Notes: generated from the sequence alone by a model not told the origin. Positions 8,920 through 17,748 are shown, counted from the first letter of the stretch. The stretch: 64,000 nucleotides of DNA from Bauldia sp965232525 (GCF_965232525.1 NZ_OZ246980.1:558001-622000), one strand, 5' to 3'. Made by a program: numbers and translations.

Positions 8920-9015
8920 TCCACGATGCACTGCCAGCGGGGATTTTGCGACGGCGACCTGTCCGGCGAGATTTGAGGTCCCGGGACAAGAGCCGAACGC
9001 GATGTTCCCGCCCGC

Positions 9016-9516
9016 TCAGCCCGAATAGTACGCCATCATCCGGGCGGCGACCTGTTCACGTCCCTCGGGCGGGCCCAGCCAACCCACCGAGCCATGGTCG
9101 CGGGCGGCAAGCTCGGCGAACCGCTGCTCGACCACCGCCGCGAACCGCTCGGCGAGCGTCGGCGCCCGGACCAGCAGTTCGCCGATCGCCGGTTTGCCGA
9201 TTTCGAGCGCCGTCACCTTGCGCTTGGCGATCACGGTCGCGCTGCGCCGTTCACCGGTGATCACCGCCATCTCCCCGACCACTTCGCCGGGCTTCAGGGT
9301 CGCGACCACTTCCTCACCGCCGCGGGCGTGGACGCAGACGACGACGGTGCCGGAGGCCAGCACATACATGACCTCGCCAAGATCGCGCTGACGCATCAGC
9401 GCGTCGCCGCGGCCGAAGGTGACCGGCCGCGCCGCGTCAGCGAGCCGGTCGAGCTCGACCGAATCGAGAGCCCTATTGAAAAACGGTGTCGACCCGAGAA
9501 TGCCCCTGGAGTCCAT
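9016..9516 (-). CDS. Cyclic nucleotide-binding domain protein
   Basis: A 166-residue stand-alone CAP-ED (cNMP-binding) beta-barrel domain. Visible are the hydrophobic core VMYVLASGTVVVCV and the phosphate-binding cassette region GEVVGEMAVITGERRSATVIA, where the usual G-E-x-A/S...R-x-A arrangement is kept. No DNA-binding HTH or catalytic domain follows; the last 45 residues are helical. It could sense cAMP or act as a scaffold. It lies 68 bp downstream of pheT on the same strand. A second stand-alone cNMP domain protein is encoded at 53222 and a class III adenylate cyclase at 29256. Confidence 0.85.
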   Translation of the reverse strand: MDSRGILGSTPFFNRALDSVELDRLADAARPVTFGRGDALMRQRDLGEVMYVLASGTVVVCVHARGGEEVVATLKPGEVVGEMAVITGERRSATVIAKRKVTALEIGKPAIGELLVRAPTLAERFAAVVEQRFAELAARDHGSVGWLGPPEGREQVAARMMAYYSG

Positions 9517-9584
9517 GTTTCCGGCGCTCTTCCTCTTTGACCGACAGTGTCGGCCCGCGCTGGCGGATCGTCAAGACGGGCGGT

Positions 9585-12008
9585 TCAGGCGCGTAACACC
9601 CCGCCCGTCGCCTTTTCGACGGCGGAAACGACCTTGCCTGCCGCGGCTTCGATCTCCTCGTCGGTCAGCGTCTTCTCGCTCGGCTGCAGGGTCACCTCGA
9701 TCGCCAGCGACTTCTTGTCGATTCCAAGGGCCGCGCTCTCGAACAGATCGAAGACGGTCACGCCGCTGATCAGTTTGCGATCGGCGCCCTCGGCCGCGCG
9801 GATGACCCGCGCCGCCTCGACCGAGCGGTCGAGCACGAAGGCGAAATCCCGCCGCACGGGCTGCAGATCGGACATATGCAGCGGCGGCCGGGTCTTGGTC
9901 GGCCGCACTTTCGGCGCGGGTATCGCGTCGAGGATGATCTCGAAACCGGCGAGCGGCCCCTCGACATCGAGTTCGTCGAGCACCTTGGGATGGAGTTCAC
10001 CGAAAGCCCCGATCACCGTCTTCGGCCCCTGGCGGATTATGCCCGAGCGGCCCGGGTGGAACCAGGCCGGCGCGTCCGTGGTGATCTGAACCTTGCCCTG
10101 CGGCAGCCCGAGCGAATCGAGCAGCGCCAGCGCATCGGCCTTGGCGTCGAAGACCGACACCGGGTCGGCCGGGCCCGACCAGTTGCGGCCGCCGCTGGCG
10201 TAGCCGGCGGTACCGCGCCGGATTCCGGCTGCCGCGATGTTCTGGTCTTCGGGCCGGGCGCCGGCGTAGATCTGGCCCACCTCGAACAGCATCAGGTCGC
10301 CGAAGCCGCGATCGGCGTTGCGCTGGGCGGCGGCGAGCAGGCCCGGCAACAGGCTCGGCCGCATATCGGACATGTCGGCCGCGATCGGATTGGCGATGAT
10401 CAGTTCCGGCGCACCACCGCCGAACGCCTCCGCGTGGCGGGAGGGGATGAACGACCAGGTGACCGCTTCGACCATGCCGCGCTGGGCGAGCGCCCGCTTG
10501 GCCTGGCGGGTACGGACCTGGATCGGCGTCAGCACCGGCTTGAGCACGCCCGGCGGGCGTGTCATCGGCGTCACCGGCACCCGCTCGACCCCGACGATGC
10601 GGACGACCTCGTCGACCAGATCGGCCTTGATGGCGACGTCCGGTCGCCAGCTCGGCACGGTGACGGTGATGTGTCCGTCGACCCGGTGCGGCGCGCAGGC
10701 GAAGCCGAGCGCCTCGAGGATCGTCGTCACCTCGCTCATCGACGGATCGATGCCGGCGAGACGTCGCACTTCCGATACCGGGAATTCGATCACCGTCTTC
10801 GGCTCGGGCACCTCGCCGGCGACGAAGACCTCGCTCGGCGTGCCGCCGCAGAGGTCGAGCACCATTTGGGTCGCGAGTTCAAGCCCGGGCACCATGAACG
10901 CCGGATCGACGCCGCGCTCGAAACGGAACCGGGCGTCGGAGATCACGCCGAGCTTGCGCCCGGTCTGGGCGATGTTCATCGCGTCCCACAGCGCCGACTC
11001 GATCAAGACATCGGTGGTTTCCTCGGTGCAGCCGGACGCCTCGCCGCCCATGATCCCGGCGATCGATTCGACACCATTGTCGTCGGCGATGACGCAGATC
11101 TCCGAGTCGAGGGTGTAGGTCTTGCCGTCGAGGGCGACGATCTCCTCACCATCCCGCGCCCGGCGGATCACCAGATCACCGGCGACCTTCGCGGCATCGA
11201 AGACGTGCAACGGCCGGCCGCGGTCGTAGGTAACGTAGTTGGTGATATCGACCAGGGTGTTGATCGGCCGGAGGCCGATCGAGCGAAGCCGCTGTTGCAG
11301 CCAGTCGGGCGACGGCCCGTTCTTGACGCCGCGCACCAGCCGCAGCCCGAACGCCGGGCAGAGCGGTGGGGTGTCGCCGAAATCGAGGGTCACCTTGACC
11401 GGGCAGGGGCCATCGCCCGGCACCGGCTCGACCGGCCGGTCGATCACGTTGCCTTCCCCGGCCGCGGCGAGATCGCGGGCGATTCCCGCGACGCCGAGGG
11501 CATCGGGGCGGTTGGGGGTGACGGCGATATCGAACACCGGATCGTCGAGACCGGCATATTCGGCATAGGGCGTGCCGACCGGGGCGTCGGCGGGCAGGTC
11601 GACGATGCCCTCGTGGTCGTCGGAGAGGCCGAGTTCCCGTTCAGAAAGCAGCATGCCGTTCGACTCGACGCCGCGGATCTTGCCCTTCTTGAGGTCGAGC
11701 CCGGTGCCCGGAATATGAACGCCCGCCGGCGCGAACACGCCGATCATGCCGGCCCGCGCGTTGGGCGCTCCGCACACCACCTGAACCTCGGACCCGTCGC
11801 CGGGATCGACGAGGCACACCTTGAGCCGATCGGCGTTCGGATGCTGCTCCGCCGAGATCACCTTGGCCAGCCGGAAGGCTGCGAAGTCCCTGGTCAGGTC
11901 CTCGATTTCCTCGAGCTCGAGGCCAATCATGGTGAGGGCGTGCGCGATCCCATCGACGGTGGCGATGGTATCGAGATGCTCTTTGAGCCAGGACAGGGTG
12001 AATTTCAT
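9585..12008 (-). CDS. pheT: Phenylalanine-tRNA ligase beta subunit
   Basis: An 807-residue PheRS beta subunit, full length for bacteria. The N-terminus MKFTLSWLKEHLDT is canonical. In order follow the tRNA-binding (EMAP-like) domain at about residues 40-150, the B3/B4 editing domain, B5, the catalytic-like core and the C-terminal FDX-ACB anticodon-binding domain (PPLHMSDLQPVRRDFAF to VTLQPSEKTLTDEEI). Together with PheS it charges tRNA-Phe as an alpha2beta2 enzyme. The start overlaps by 4 bp the stop of an exonuclease-like gene that separates it from pheS, which is unusual. The open frame extends 435 bp upstream inside that gene, but the conserved start is clear. Confidence 0.96.
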   Translation of the reverse strand: MKFTLSWLKEHLDTIATVDGIAHALTMIGLELEEIEDLTRDFAAFRLAKVISAEQHPNADRLKVCLVDPGDGSEVQVVCGAPNARAGMIGVFAPAGVHIPGTGLDLKKGKIRGVESNGMLLSERELGLSDDHEGIVDLPADAPVGTPYAEYAGLDDPVFDIAVTPNRPDALGVAGIARDLAAAGEGNVIDRPVEPVPGDGPCPVKVTLDFGDTPPLCPAFGLRLVRGVKNGPSPDWLQQRLRSIGLRPINTLVDITNYVTYDRGRPLHVFDAAKVAGDLVIRRARDGEEIVALDGKTYTLDSEICVIADDNGVESIAGIMGGEASGCTEETTDVLIESALWDAMNIAQTGRKLGVISDARFRFERGVDPAFMVPGLELATQMVLDLCGGTPSEVFVAGEVPEPKTVIEFPVSEVRRLAGIDPSMSEVTTILEALGFACAPHRVDGHITVTVPSWRPDVAIKADLVDEVVRIVGVERVPVTPMTRPPGVLKPVLTPIQVRTRQAKRALAQRGMVEAVTWSFIPSRHAEAFGGGAPELIIANPIAADMSDMRPSLLPGLLAAAQRNADRGFGDLMLFEVGQIYAGARPEDQNIAAAGIRRGTAGYASGGRNWSGPADPVSVFDAKADALALLDSLGLPQGKVQITTDAPAWFHPGRSGIIRQGPKTVIGAFGELHPKVLDELDVEGPLAGFEIILDAIPAPKVRPTKTRPPLHMSDLQPVRRDFAFVLDRSVEAARVIRAAEGADRKLISGVTVFDLFESAALGIDKKSLAIEVTLQPSEKTLTDEEIEAAAGKVVSAVEKATGGVLRA

Positions 12009-12625
12009 GATGCCATCCCTTCGGCGGCTCTGTTTCTTGCCTTTTCGAGCAAGCGACTGAGAACGTTCGCGTAGCCGCGCGCGTCGTCGATTGCCTTGTG
12101 CGAGTGGGGAACGTTCCCGTACCAGTCGGCTGGGAAGGCACCCCCGTCGCCGCCGCTGTAGATATGCTCCAGTCCGATCAACGCACCGGCGAAACTCGCG
12201 AGGTCGAGGCCGGACCCGTTGAACAACGGGTCTTCGTCCCGCGGTAAGGCCAACACCCGTTCGCCCGTGAAAGCGTCGAGGTAGTGGTCGATCCAGTCGG
12301 CATCTAGGGTGAGCGGCCGGGCTGCGAAAACCCGGAGCCGCGGCAGACCGCGGACCCACGCCGCATAGCGGGGCATCACCACCTCCGCCGGTTCCGGGTC
12401 CCGGGTCGCTTCGGCATAAGCCTCGGGCTCGGTCGCCCACCACGCGCTGGTGCCCGGATCGGACACACGATCAGCGCGCGGCGTAAGCACCGCCTCGAAC
12501 GTGTCGATCAGATCGCCTCGTCCGTTGATGGCTACGGACGCGAAACTGAGCATCGAATGCCGCAGCGGGCTGGGGCCGTCGAGCTCGACGTCGGTCACAA
12601 CGTAGGTGGTGCTGTCCTCACTCAC
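12005..12625 (-). CDS. DEDDh-type 3'-5' exonuclease-like protein embedded between pheS and pheT
   Basis: A 206-residue RNase H-fold protein of the RNase T / oligoribonuclease / DnaQ class. Exonuclease motif I is VVTDVELDG (Asp12, Glu14). A middle acidic motif lies at TLDADWIDHYLDAF (Asp108 or Asp110). Motif III is HSHKAIDDARGYAN (His176, Asp181), so all DEDDh ligands are present and the enzyme should be active. Its start overlaps the pheS stop by 4 bp and its stop overlaps the pheT start by 4 bp, so the three are probably translationally coupled. It is not Orn: the Orn C-terminal signature is absent. Substrate unknown; co-synthesis with PheRS suggests an RNA-directed job, which is inference. 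Confidence 0.8.
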   Translation of the reverse strand: MSEDSTTYVVTDVELDGPSPLRHSMLSFASVAINGRGDLIDTFEAVLTPRADRVSDPGTSAWWATEPEAYAEATRDPEPAEVVMPRYAAWVRGLPRLRVFAARPLTLDADWIDHYLDAFTGERVLALPRDEDPLFNGSGLDLASFAGALIGLEHIYSGGDGGAFPADWYGNVPHSHKAIDDARGYANVLSRLLEKARNRAAEGMAS

Positions 12626-13719
12626 GACGACAGCCCCCGCGCCAGCGTCGGCAGATCGAGCGGGCGGAAGCCGTAGTGCTCCAGCCAGCGCACGTCGGCA
12701 TCGAAGAAGGCGCGCAAGTCCGGCATGCCGTATTTCAGCATGGCGATCCGGTCGATCCCCATCCCCCAGGCGAAGCCCTGGACTTCCTCCGGATCGAGGC
12801 CGGTGGCGCGGATCACGTTGGGATGGACCATGCCGCAGCCGAGAATCTCGAGCCAGTCGTCGCCCTCGCCGAGCCGCAGCTCATTGCCGACCCGCTGGCA
12901 GCCGATATCCACCTCCATCGACGGTTCGGTGAAGGGGAAGAACGACGAACGGAACCGCATCTTCACCCGCTCGACCTCGAAGAACGCTTTGCAGAATTCC
13001 TCGATCACCCATTTCAGCGTGCCGATGGTCGACTCCGTGTCGATCACCAGTCCCTCGATCTGATGGAACATCGGCGTGTGAGTCTGGTCGGAATCGCAGC
13101 GATAGGTGCGTCCGGGGATCACCACCCGGATCGGCGGCTTCACCGTCTGCATGGTGCGGATCTGCACCGGCGAGGTATGAGTGCGAAGCAAGAGCCGTTC
13201 GCCGTCCTCCTTCGGATGGAAGAAGAAGGTGTCATGCTCCTCCCGCGCCGGATGCCCTTCGGGGAAATTGAGCGCCGTGAAGTTGTACCAGTCGGTTTCG
13301 ATGTCCGGCCCCTCGGCGATGGCGAAGCCGAGATCGGCGAAGATCGCGGTGATCTCGTCGATCACCTGGCTCACCGGGTGAATGCGGCCGGTCTCGATCG
13401 GCGCCGCCCGGAGCGGCAGGGTGACGTCGACCCGCTGCTCCTCCAGTTGCCTCGACAGCTCCTCGTCCTTGAGCACCGCGCGGCGGGCGGCGATCGCCTG
13501 GTTGAGCCGGTCCTTGAGGCCGTTCAGCGCCGGCCCCATCACCTGGCGCTCTTCCGGCGTCATGCGGCCGAGGCCCTTCAGCAGTTCCGAGACGGCGCCC
13601 TTCTTGCCGAGGGCCGCGACCCGCGCGGCTTCCAGCGCCGGCTCGTCACCGGCGGCGGCGATCTCATCGGCGATCCCGCGCTCCAGCGCGACGAGATCGG
13701 GGGTGGTTCCAGTGGTCAT
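12622..13719 (-). CDS. pheS: Phenylalanine-tRNA ligase alpha subunit
   Basis: A 365-residue class II aminoacyl-tRNA synthetase catalytic subunit. The N-terminal coiled coil (about residues 1-85) contains GKKGAVSELLKGLGRMTPEER. Motif 2 is FRSSFFPFTEPSMEVDIGC and motif 3 is GFAWGMGIDRIAMLKYGM. The protein forms the catalytic half of PheRS. It starts 4 bp after the Rieske oxygenase stop and overlaps the downstream exonuclease gene by 4 bp. Length and motifs are normal for the family. Confidence 0.97.
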   Translation of the reverse strand: MTTGTTPDLVALERGIADEIAAAGDEPALEAARVAALGKKGAVSELLKGLGRMTPEERQVMGPALNGLKDRLNQAIAARRAVLKDEELSRQLEEQRVDVTLPLRAAPIETGRIHPVSQVIDEITAIFADLGFAIAEGPDIETDWYNFTALNFPEGHPAREEHDTFFFHPKEDGERLLLRTHTSPVQIRTMQTVKPPIRVVIPGRTYRCDSDQTHTPMFHQIEGLVIDTESTIGTLKWVIEEFCKAFFEVERVKMRFRSSFFPFTEPSMEVDIGCQRVGNELRLGEGDDWLEILGCGMVHPNVIRATGLDPEEVQGFAWGMGIDRIAMLKYGMPDLRAFFDADVRWLEHYGFRPLDLPTLARGLSS

Positions 13720-13723
13720 GGCT

Positions 13724-14779
13724 CTAGCTCTTGAAACGCAGCGTCTTGGCTTGCACTGGATTGACGAAGGGGCGGCCTTCCTTGTTGGAGTTCACCCACT
13801 CGTCTTTCAGATGCATCCACCAGCGCGCCTGCGTGTTGGCATCGTTGATCAGCATCAGCTTCGGTTCGTCCTGCAGGCCTTCGCGCTGCTGAACCGCGAT
13901 GTCCCGGTCCTGGTTGAGGAACTTGCGCGACATCGCCCGCACCAGCGGCCGCAGCGGCTTCACCCACGGCAGCGTCGTCCAGAACATCTGATGGAACGCC
14001 GTCTCCTCGTCGGTGATCGGCGTCAGCGCCGTCAGACCGACGACGTTGTGCCTGTCGCCGTGCAATTCCTCGATGCGGATCGCCGGCAGCGCGTAGCTGA
14101 TGTCGGCGATCACCTTGGAGCCGAGGATCTTGTAGAAGGTCTGGCTCTCCGGCACCTGATGGGTGGCCATCTTGAAGCCGAGCGGCGAGGGCTCGAACGC
14201 CTTGGTCTTCTCCTTCACCGTCCGCGTCTTGGCGCGGAACCAGCGCGAGGTGTGCACATAGGCAACGTGCGCCGGGTCCATCAGCCCGTAGGTCGTGTGG
14301 TCGATGGAGCAAGGGAAGATCAGCTTCACATGGGTTTCCGGCCCCTGGTCTTCCGGGAACAGCGGCACCTTGGGCGGTGTCTCGGTCGCTCCGGACGGTT
14401 CCTCGCCGCCGTGCGCGAAATAGACCCAGACGATCCCCTGCTGCTCGACACACGGATAGGCGCCGCAGCGGATCTTCGACATGTCGATCCGCTGGCCGTC
14501 GACCATCGACGGCACCTCGACGCAGGCGCCTTCGCGGTTGAACCGCCAGGCGTGATACGAGCAGGTGATCGCCTCACCGTCGAAGCTGCCATAGTGGAGC
14601 GGCACGCCGCGGTGGGGGCAGATGTCGCGCAACGCGAACACCTTGCCGTCCTTGCCGCGCCCGATAAGCACCGGCTCGTCCAGCATGCGCAGATGGGTCA
14701 TGCCGCCGGGCTTCAGTTCGGCGCCCGGCACCGCCATGTACCAGAATCCGCGGAGGATTTCCGCTTTGAGGCCTTGCAC
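13724..14779 (-). CDS. Rieske non-heme iron oxygenase, catalytic subunit
   Basis: A 351-residue ring-hydroxylating-type oxygenase alpha subunit. The Rieske [2Fe-2S] ligands are Cys54 and His56 in CPHRGVPL and Cys73 and His76 in CSYHAWRF. The mononuclear iron motif D-x2-H-x4-H is seen as DPAHVAYVH (Asp168, His171, His176). It needs an external reductase, and none is encoded nearby. It lies inside the translation cluster, 79 bp after rplT and 4 bp before pheS on the same strand, so it is probably cotranscribed with them. The substrate is unknown; the family includes aromatic, sterol and alkaloid hydroxylases and demethylases. The Asn-Trp-Lys stretch common before the iron motif is not seen; CSIDHTTYGL stands there. 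Confidence 0.85.
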   Translation of the reverse strand: MQGLKAEILRGFWYMAVPGAELKPGGMTHLRMLDEPVLIGRGKDGKVFALRDICPHRGVPLHYGSFDGEAITCSYHAWRFNREGACVEVPSMVDGQRIDMSKIRCGAYPCVEQQGIVWVYFAHGGEEPSGATETPPKVPLFPEDQGPETHVKLIFPCSIDHTTYGLMDPAHVAYVHTSRWFRAKTRTVKEKTKAFEPSPLGFKMATHQVPESQTFYKILGSKVIADISYALPAIRIEELHGDRHNVVGLTALTPITDEETAFHQMFWTTLPWVKPLRPLVRAMSRKFLNQDRDIAVQQREGLQDEPKLMLINDANTQARWWMHLKDEWVNSNKEGRPFVNPVQAKTLRFKS

Positions 14780-14858
14780 GTTCGACTTCCGTCCTGGATG
14801 GCGCCGCCCGGCTTAAACCCCGCCCCGTCAGACTGTCGGCGGAAGCCCGGCTGCCCTC

Positions 14859-15215
14859 TCAGGCGAGAGCGTTCTGGGCTTTTTCGACGAGAGCCTTGAA
14901 GGCGGCCGGCTCGCGGACGGCGAGGTCTGCGAGAACTTTCCGATCGATTTCGACCCCGGCCTTGCCGAGGCCGTTGATAAATCGCCCATAGGTCATCCCA
15001 TGCGCGCGGGATGCGGCATTGATCCGTTGGATCCATAGCGCCCGGAACGTCCGCTTGCGGTTCTTGCGGTCGCGATAGGCGTACTGCGCCGCCTTGTCGA
15101 CCGCGGCCTTGGCGGTGCGTATGGTGTTCTTGCGCCGGCCATAATAGCCCTTGGCGCGGGCGAGGACTTTTTTGTGCTTGGCGTGGCCGGTGACGCCGCG
15201 TTTGACGCGTGACAT
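14859..15215 (-). CDS. rplT: 50S ribosomal protein L20
   Basis: A 118-residue very basic protein with the canonical L20 sequence: start MSRVKRGVTGHAKHKKVL, then YYGRRKNTIRTAKAAVDKA and LWIQRINAASRAHGMTYGRF. It binds 23S rRNA early in 50S assembly and in many bacteria represses its own operon. It follows rpmI by 19 bp. The open frame extends 93 bp upstream through rpmI, but the conserved start is at 15215. Confidence 0.98.
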   Translation of the reverse strand: MSRVKRGVTGHAKHKKVLARAKGYYGRRKNTIRTAKAAVDKAAQYAYRDRKNRKRTFRALWIQRINAASRAHGMTYGRFINGLGKAGVEIDRKVLADLAVREPAAFKALVEKAQNALA

Positions 15216-15234
15216 GACGGTTCTCCGATAAGTG

Positions 15235-15435
15235 TCAGCCGTTGGGCAGATAGTGACGCTTGATGATCCGGGCATCCTGGTCCGACAGGACCGTGGTGCC
15301 GCGCGCATTGCGGATGAACTTCTTGCTGCGCTTGATCATCATGTGCCGCTTGCCGGCCTGCTGAACCTTCACCTTACCGGTGGCCGTCAGCTTGAAGCGC
15401 TTCTTGGCGCCAGCCTTGGTCTTCATCTTGGGCAT
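15235..15435 (-). CDS. rpmI: 50S ribosomal protein L35
   Basis: A 66-residue basic protein with the standard L35 sequence, MPKMKTKAGAKKRF at the N-terminus and IIKRHYLPNG at the C-terminus. It is a structural protein of the large subunit. It forms a pair with rplT downstream. infC, which usually precedes it directly, is 2.5 kb away. The start at 15435 matches the family; the longer open frame upstream is non-coding. Confidence 0.98.
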   Translation of the reverse strand: MPKMKTKAGAKKRFKLTATGKVKVQQAGKRHMMIKRSKKFIRNARGTTVLSDQDARIIKRHYLPNG

Positions 15436-15707
15436 TTGGCTCTCCATGCGGGCCGCGCGGGACCGTCCCGACAGCACGCGATCATTGTGAAAATCTGAGC
15501 TTCTCGAACCGCCACGGCATGCCCTACCAGGCCGGGCGGCTCGGAACCGGCGGTTTATAGCGACGGTTGCGGGCGGATACAAGGGTTTGTCCGGGTTCAG
15601 GACATAGGGCAAGGGGGTCGTCTTCGGGCGGAGGGCCAGCCGTTGACACATTCCGCAGCCTGCCGCACCCTCACCTTGGGCAAAGGCGGCGACCTCGGAG
15701 TGAGACC

Positions 15708-16115
15708 ATGAAGGCTGTTATCCTCGGAATGGCCGTCGGATTGGGTATCGTAACACCCGCGGTCAGCCAGAATTCCTACACCTACAACGTACCGACCTGC
15801 CATTGGCTTTCGTCAAAAACAAACGAAGAAGGTTATTGTGGTGCCACCACCGTCGAAGTGCACCATGCGACGAACATATATCTCAACATAAAATGTTACG
15901 ATGATGACAAGAAAGAATACACGAAACCATTGCAAGAACCTGATTTGACAAAGTGCTCGTCGGCTGCAGCTAAGCTGACCTGCAACGCGAACAAATCCAA
16001 CGACTGGCACTATGACGGAACCACCTTGGTCCAGCGTTGTGGATGGGGCGGGAAACCAAACTCCAACCAGCACGAAACGATCAAATGCAACATAACGTGC
16101 TATGACGGCCCGTAG
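15708..16115 (+). CDS. Hypothetical secreted Cys-rich protein
   Basis: A 135-residue protein that I do not recognise. The first 20-22 residues form a Sec signal peptide (MKAVILGMAVGLGIVTPAVS). The mature part holds eight cysteines (positions 31, 44, 63, 83, 92, 111, 127, 131), an even number compatible with four disulphides, and ends CNITCYDGP. It is rich in Asn, Lys, Thr and Tyr. Its codons are clearly less GC-rich than those of the ribosomal genes beside it, which suggests a transferred or fast-evolving gene. It lies divergently from rpmI and 87 bp upstream of another secreted protein on the same strand. The start is chosen because it gives the signal peptide. Confidence 0.6.
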   Translation: MKAVILGMAVGLGIVTPAVSQNSYTYNVPTCHWLSSKTNEEGYCGATTVEVHHATNIYLNIKCYDDDKKEYTKPLQEPDLTKCSSAAAKLTCNANKSNDWHYDGTTLVQRCGWGGKPNSNQHETIKCNITCYDGP

Positions 16116-16202
16116 AGGTCTGTCTGTCCGTCATGCGTCTCGTCGGCCCCTATGGCGGACTGAACGCCTCCCTTCTGACGACAAGCCGTTTGGAGACCAA
16201 TC

Positions 16203-16721
16203 ATGTCTATCGCTAGAAGCGCCGCCTGTCTGACTTTCTCGGTCACGGTCGGCATCGCTTTAGCAACCGAGACCGGTCTCGCTCAGGGCCGCGCCTGCGA
16301 CGAGCTTACGCTTGTGTCCATGAACGATCATCGTGAGGTGCACTTCGTCGATTTCGACAACGACGGCCCAAGCATAGGCGATCGGCGCATTGGACACAGG
16401 CGCCTGGTCGACAAGGACGGCAACGTCATTGCCGATCGGGTGTGGACGGTAACCGTTCAGGAAGTCGACGACGCCGGCGAACCGACGGTCACAGCGTCTG
16501 AGGCCGTGACCTTGTTTGAGGACGGCAATATTTTCACACGAGTCGACAATCGCGACCCGGTGAATGTGGATGACCTGACCACCATGCACAGCAATGCTCA
16601 AAGGCCTCCGCAAGCGATCATTGGCGGTACGGGCGCCTATGCTGGCGCAACAGGAACGCTCGAGGTCATACGAGGAAAAGACAACCAGATGACCTTCGTC
16701 TTTGCGCTTGACTGCCAGTAG
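16203..16721 (+). CDS. Secreted allene oxide cyclase / dirigent-like barrel protein
   Basis: A 172-residue protein with an N-terminal signal peptide of about 28 residues ending near GLAQ-GRAC. The C-terminal half contains AIIGGTGAYAGATGTLEV and ends in a beta strand MTFVFALDCQ, a pattern shared by bacterial allene-oxide-cyclase-barrel/dirigent-like proteins (GGTGxYxGAxGxxxv). These form small beta-barrels; bacterial members mostly have no known reaction, so enzymatic activity should not be assumed. Two cysteines (near residue 32 and the penultimate residue) could bridge the ends of the barrel. It follows the Cys-rich secreted protein on the same strand. Confidence 0.65.
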   Translation: MSIARSAACLTFSVTVGIALATETGLAQGRACDELTLVSMNDHREVHFVDFDNDGPSIGDRRIGHRRLVDKDGNVIADRVWTVTVQEVDDAGEPTVTASEAVTLFEDGNIFTRVDNRDPVNVDDLTTMHSNAQRPPQAIIGGTGAYAGATGTLEVIRGKDNQMTFVFALDCQ

Positions 16722-16754
16722 ACTGCGACTGAGGTTCGGGGGGCGCCCCAACCA

Positions 16755-17156
16755 CTAATCGTCCGGTTTGCCCTCCGGGTCCGCGATCGCCTGCCGAATG
16801 TTCTTGCGCCATATCTGCAGGCTTCTTTGCTGGGCGCGCAGTAGCACCACCAGCAGGTAGGCGGTGACACCCGCGCCGACCAGCGCGACCCCGATCTCGA
16901 AGATCAGGTCGACGACGAACTCGCGAAGCTCAGCGCCGAGGAAGCCGAAAACCAGATCGAACTTGATCAGCTTGGAGAACGCGATCAGCAGCGTCCCCAA
17001 CGCCATGCCGACGATGAGAAAGAGAAGGTGCAGGTTGGTCCTGACCGTCAGCTCGTCGATTTCGTCGGGATGCTTGCGAAAGTAGGCGATTTCCTCGGGC
17101 GTCACCTCGGTCCGGTTGCTGGCGAACAACTTCCAGAGAATTCTGAGCCGGTCCAT
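16755..17156 (-). CDS. Hypothetical small membrane protein with two transmembrane segments
   Basis: A 133-residue protein that I do not recognise. A polar N-terminal part (residues 1-40) is followed by two hydrophobic segments, LHLLFLIVGMALGTLLIAF and IFEIGVALVGAGVTAYLLVVLL, separated by an amphipathic stretch (KLIKFDLVFGFLGAELREFVVD). The tail is basic then acidic (QRSLQIWRKNIRQ ... DPEGKPDD). Composition and the MDRLRILWKLF start look like a real gene. It is convergent with the barrel protein upstream, with a 33-bp gap. Confidence 0.55.
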   Translation of the reverse strand: MDRLRILWKLFASNRTEVTPEEIAYFRKHPDEIDELTVRTNLHLLFLIVGMALGTLLIAFSKLIKFDLVFGFLGAELREFVVDLIFEIGVALVGAGVTAYLLVVLLRAQQRSLQIWRKNIRQAIADPEGKPDD

Positions 17157-17397
17157 GAGCTTCCGACACCTCCGCGCTGCGACGGTTTCAACTCAGCACA
17201 TCTTACACCGCGCCGACCGGTGGCCCGAGCGAAGGATTCCTCTGCGGAAGTCCTCGCCACCTGCAAGCGCCCTTCTCTCCTCGCACGGAAGGATTCGTCT
17301 ACGAAAGTGTGGTTTTGGTGTTTGGCGAGGCGGCGGGCAGCCGTGTTCGGCGGTGGCCGATCGAGCTGTCGATCACGGCCACACGGGTTTCCTTCTA

Positions 17398-17541
17398 CCC
17401 TTGCGGGGGAGGGTCAGGGAGGGGGGTGTGGCCGCAGAATCGCTGTGCGTCTGGCCGTGGGCGAAAGCTGCCGGCTCACCCCCCTCTGGCTTCGCTAAGG
17501 CTCGCTTCGCGACCCAAGCTCCGCCGTCTCCCCCGCAAGGG
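17398..17541. repeat. REP-like inverted repeat (CCCTTGCGGGGGAG arms)
   Basis: An exact 14-bp inverted pair: CCCTTGCGGGGGAG at 17398-17411 and its reverse complement at 17528-17541. Further inside, AGGGGGGTG (about 17420-17428) pairs with CACCCCCCT (about 17478-17486), so the whole element can fold as a long imperfect hairpin. The core resembles the TTGCGGGAGAAGG-type intergenic repeats of rhizobia. Confidence 0.7.
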
Positions 17542-17606
17542 TGGAGAGGGGCGGTGGGCGTGCTGTGCGATCGAGCCCGACCGGCACGTTTGGCTCATGC
17601 CAACAA

Positions 17607-17748
17607 CCTCATGCTGAGGGCCTGTCCCCGACCCGATCGGGGATGCGAGGGTGTATGCCCGAGCCTCGAAAGACGCAGTGTGCGTCTTAACGCAACGGCG
17701 ATGCCGTGCGTGCTTCGAGGGCCGCTACGCGGCCGCCTCAGCATGAGG
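17607..17748. repeat. REP-like inverted repeat (CCTCATGCTGAGG arms)
   Basis: Exact 13-bp arms: CCTCATGCTGAGG at 17607-17619 and CCTCAGCATGAGG at 17736-17748. Each arm is itself nearly palindromic. The interior has a second stem, TCCCCGACCCGATCGGGGA, and GCCTCGAA...TTCGAGG. This is the CCTCATGCTGAGG ... GCCTCGAA repeat widespread in alphaproteobacterial intergenic regions. Confidence 0.7.

Noticed and set aside
9876..12074. 732-residue plus-strand frame opposite pheT
   Set aside because: Entirely antisense to canonical pheT, rich in Arg, His, Gly and Asp, no domain visible.
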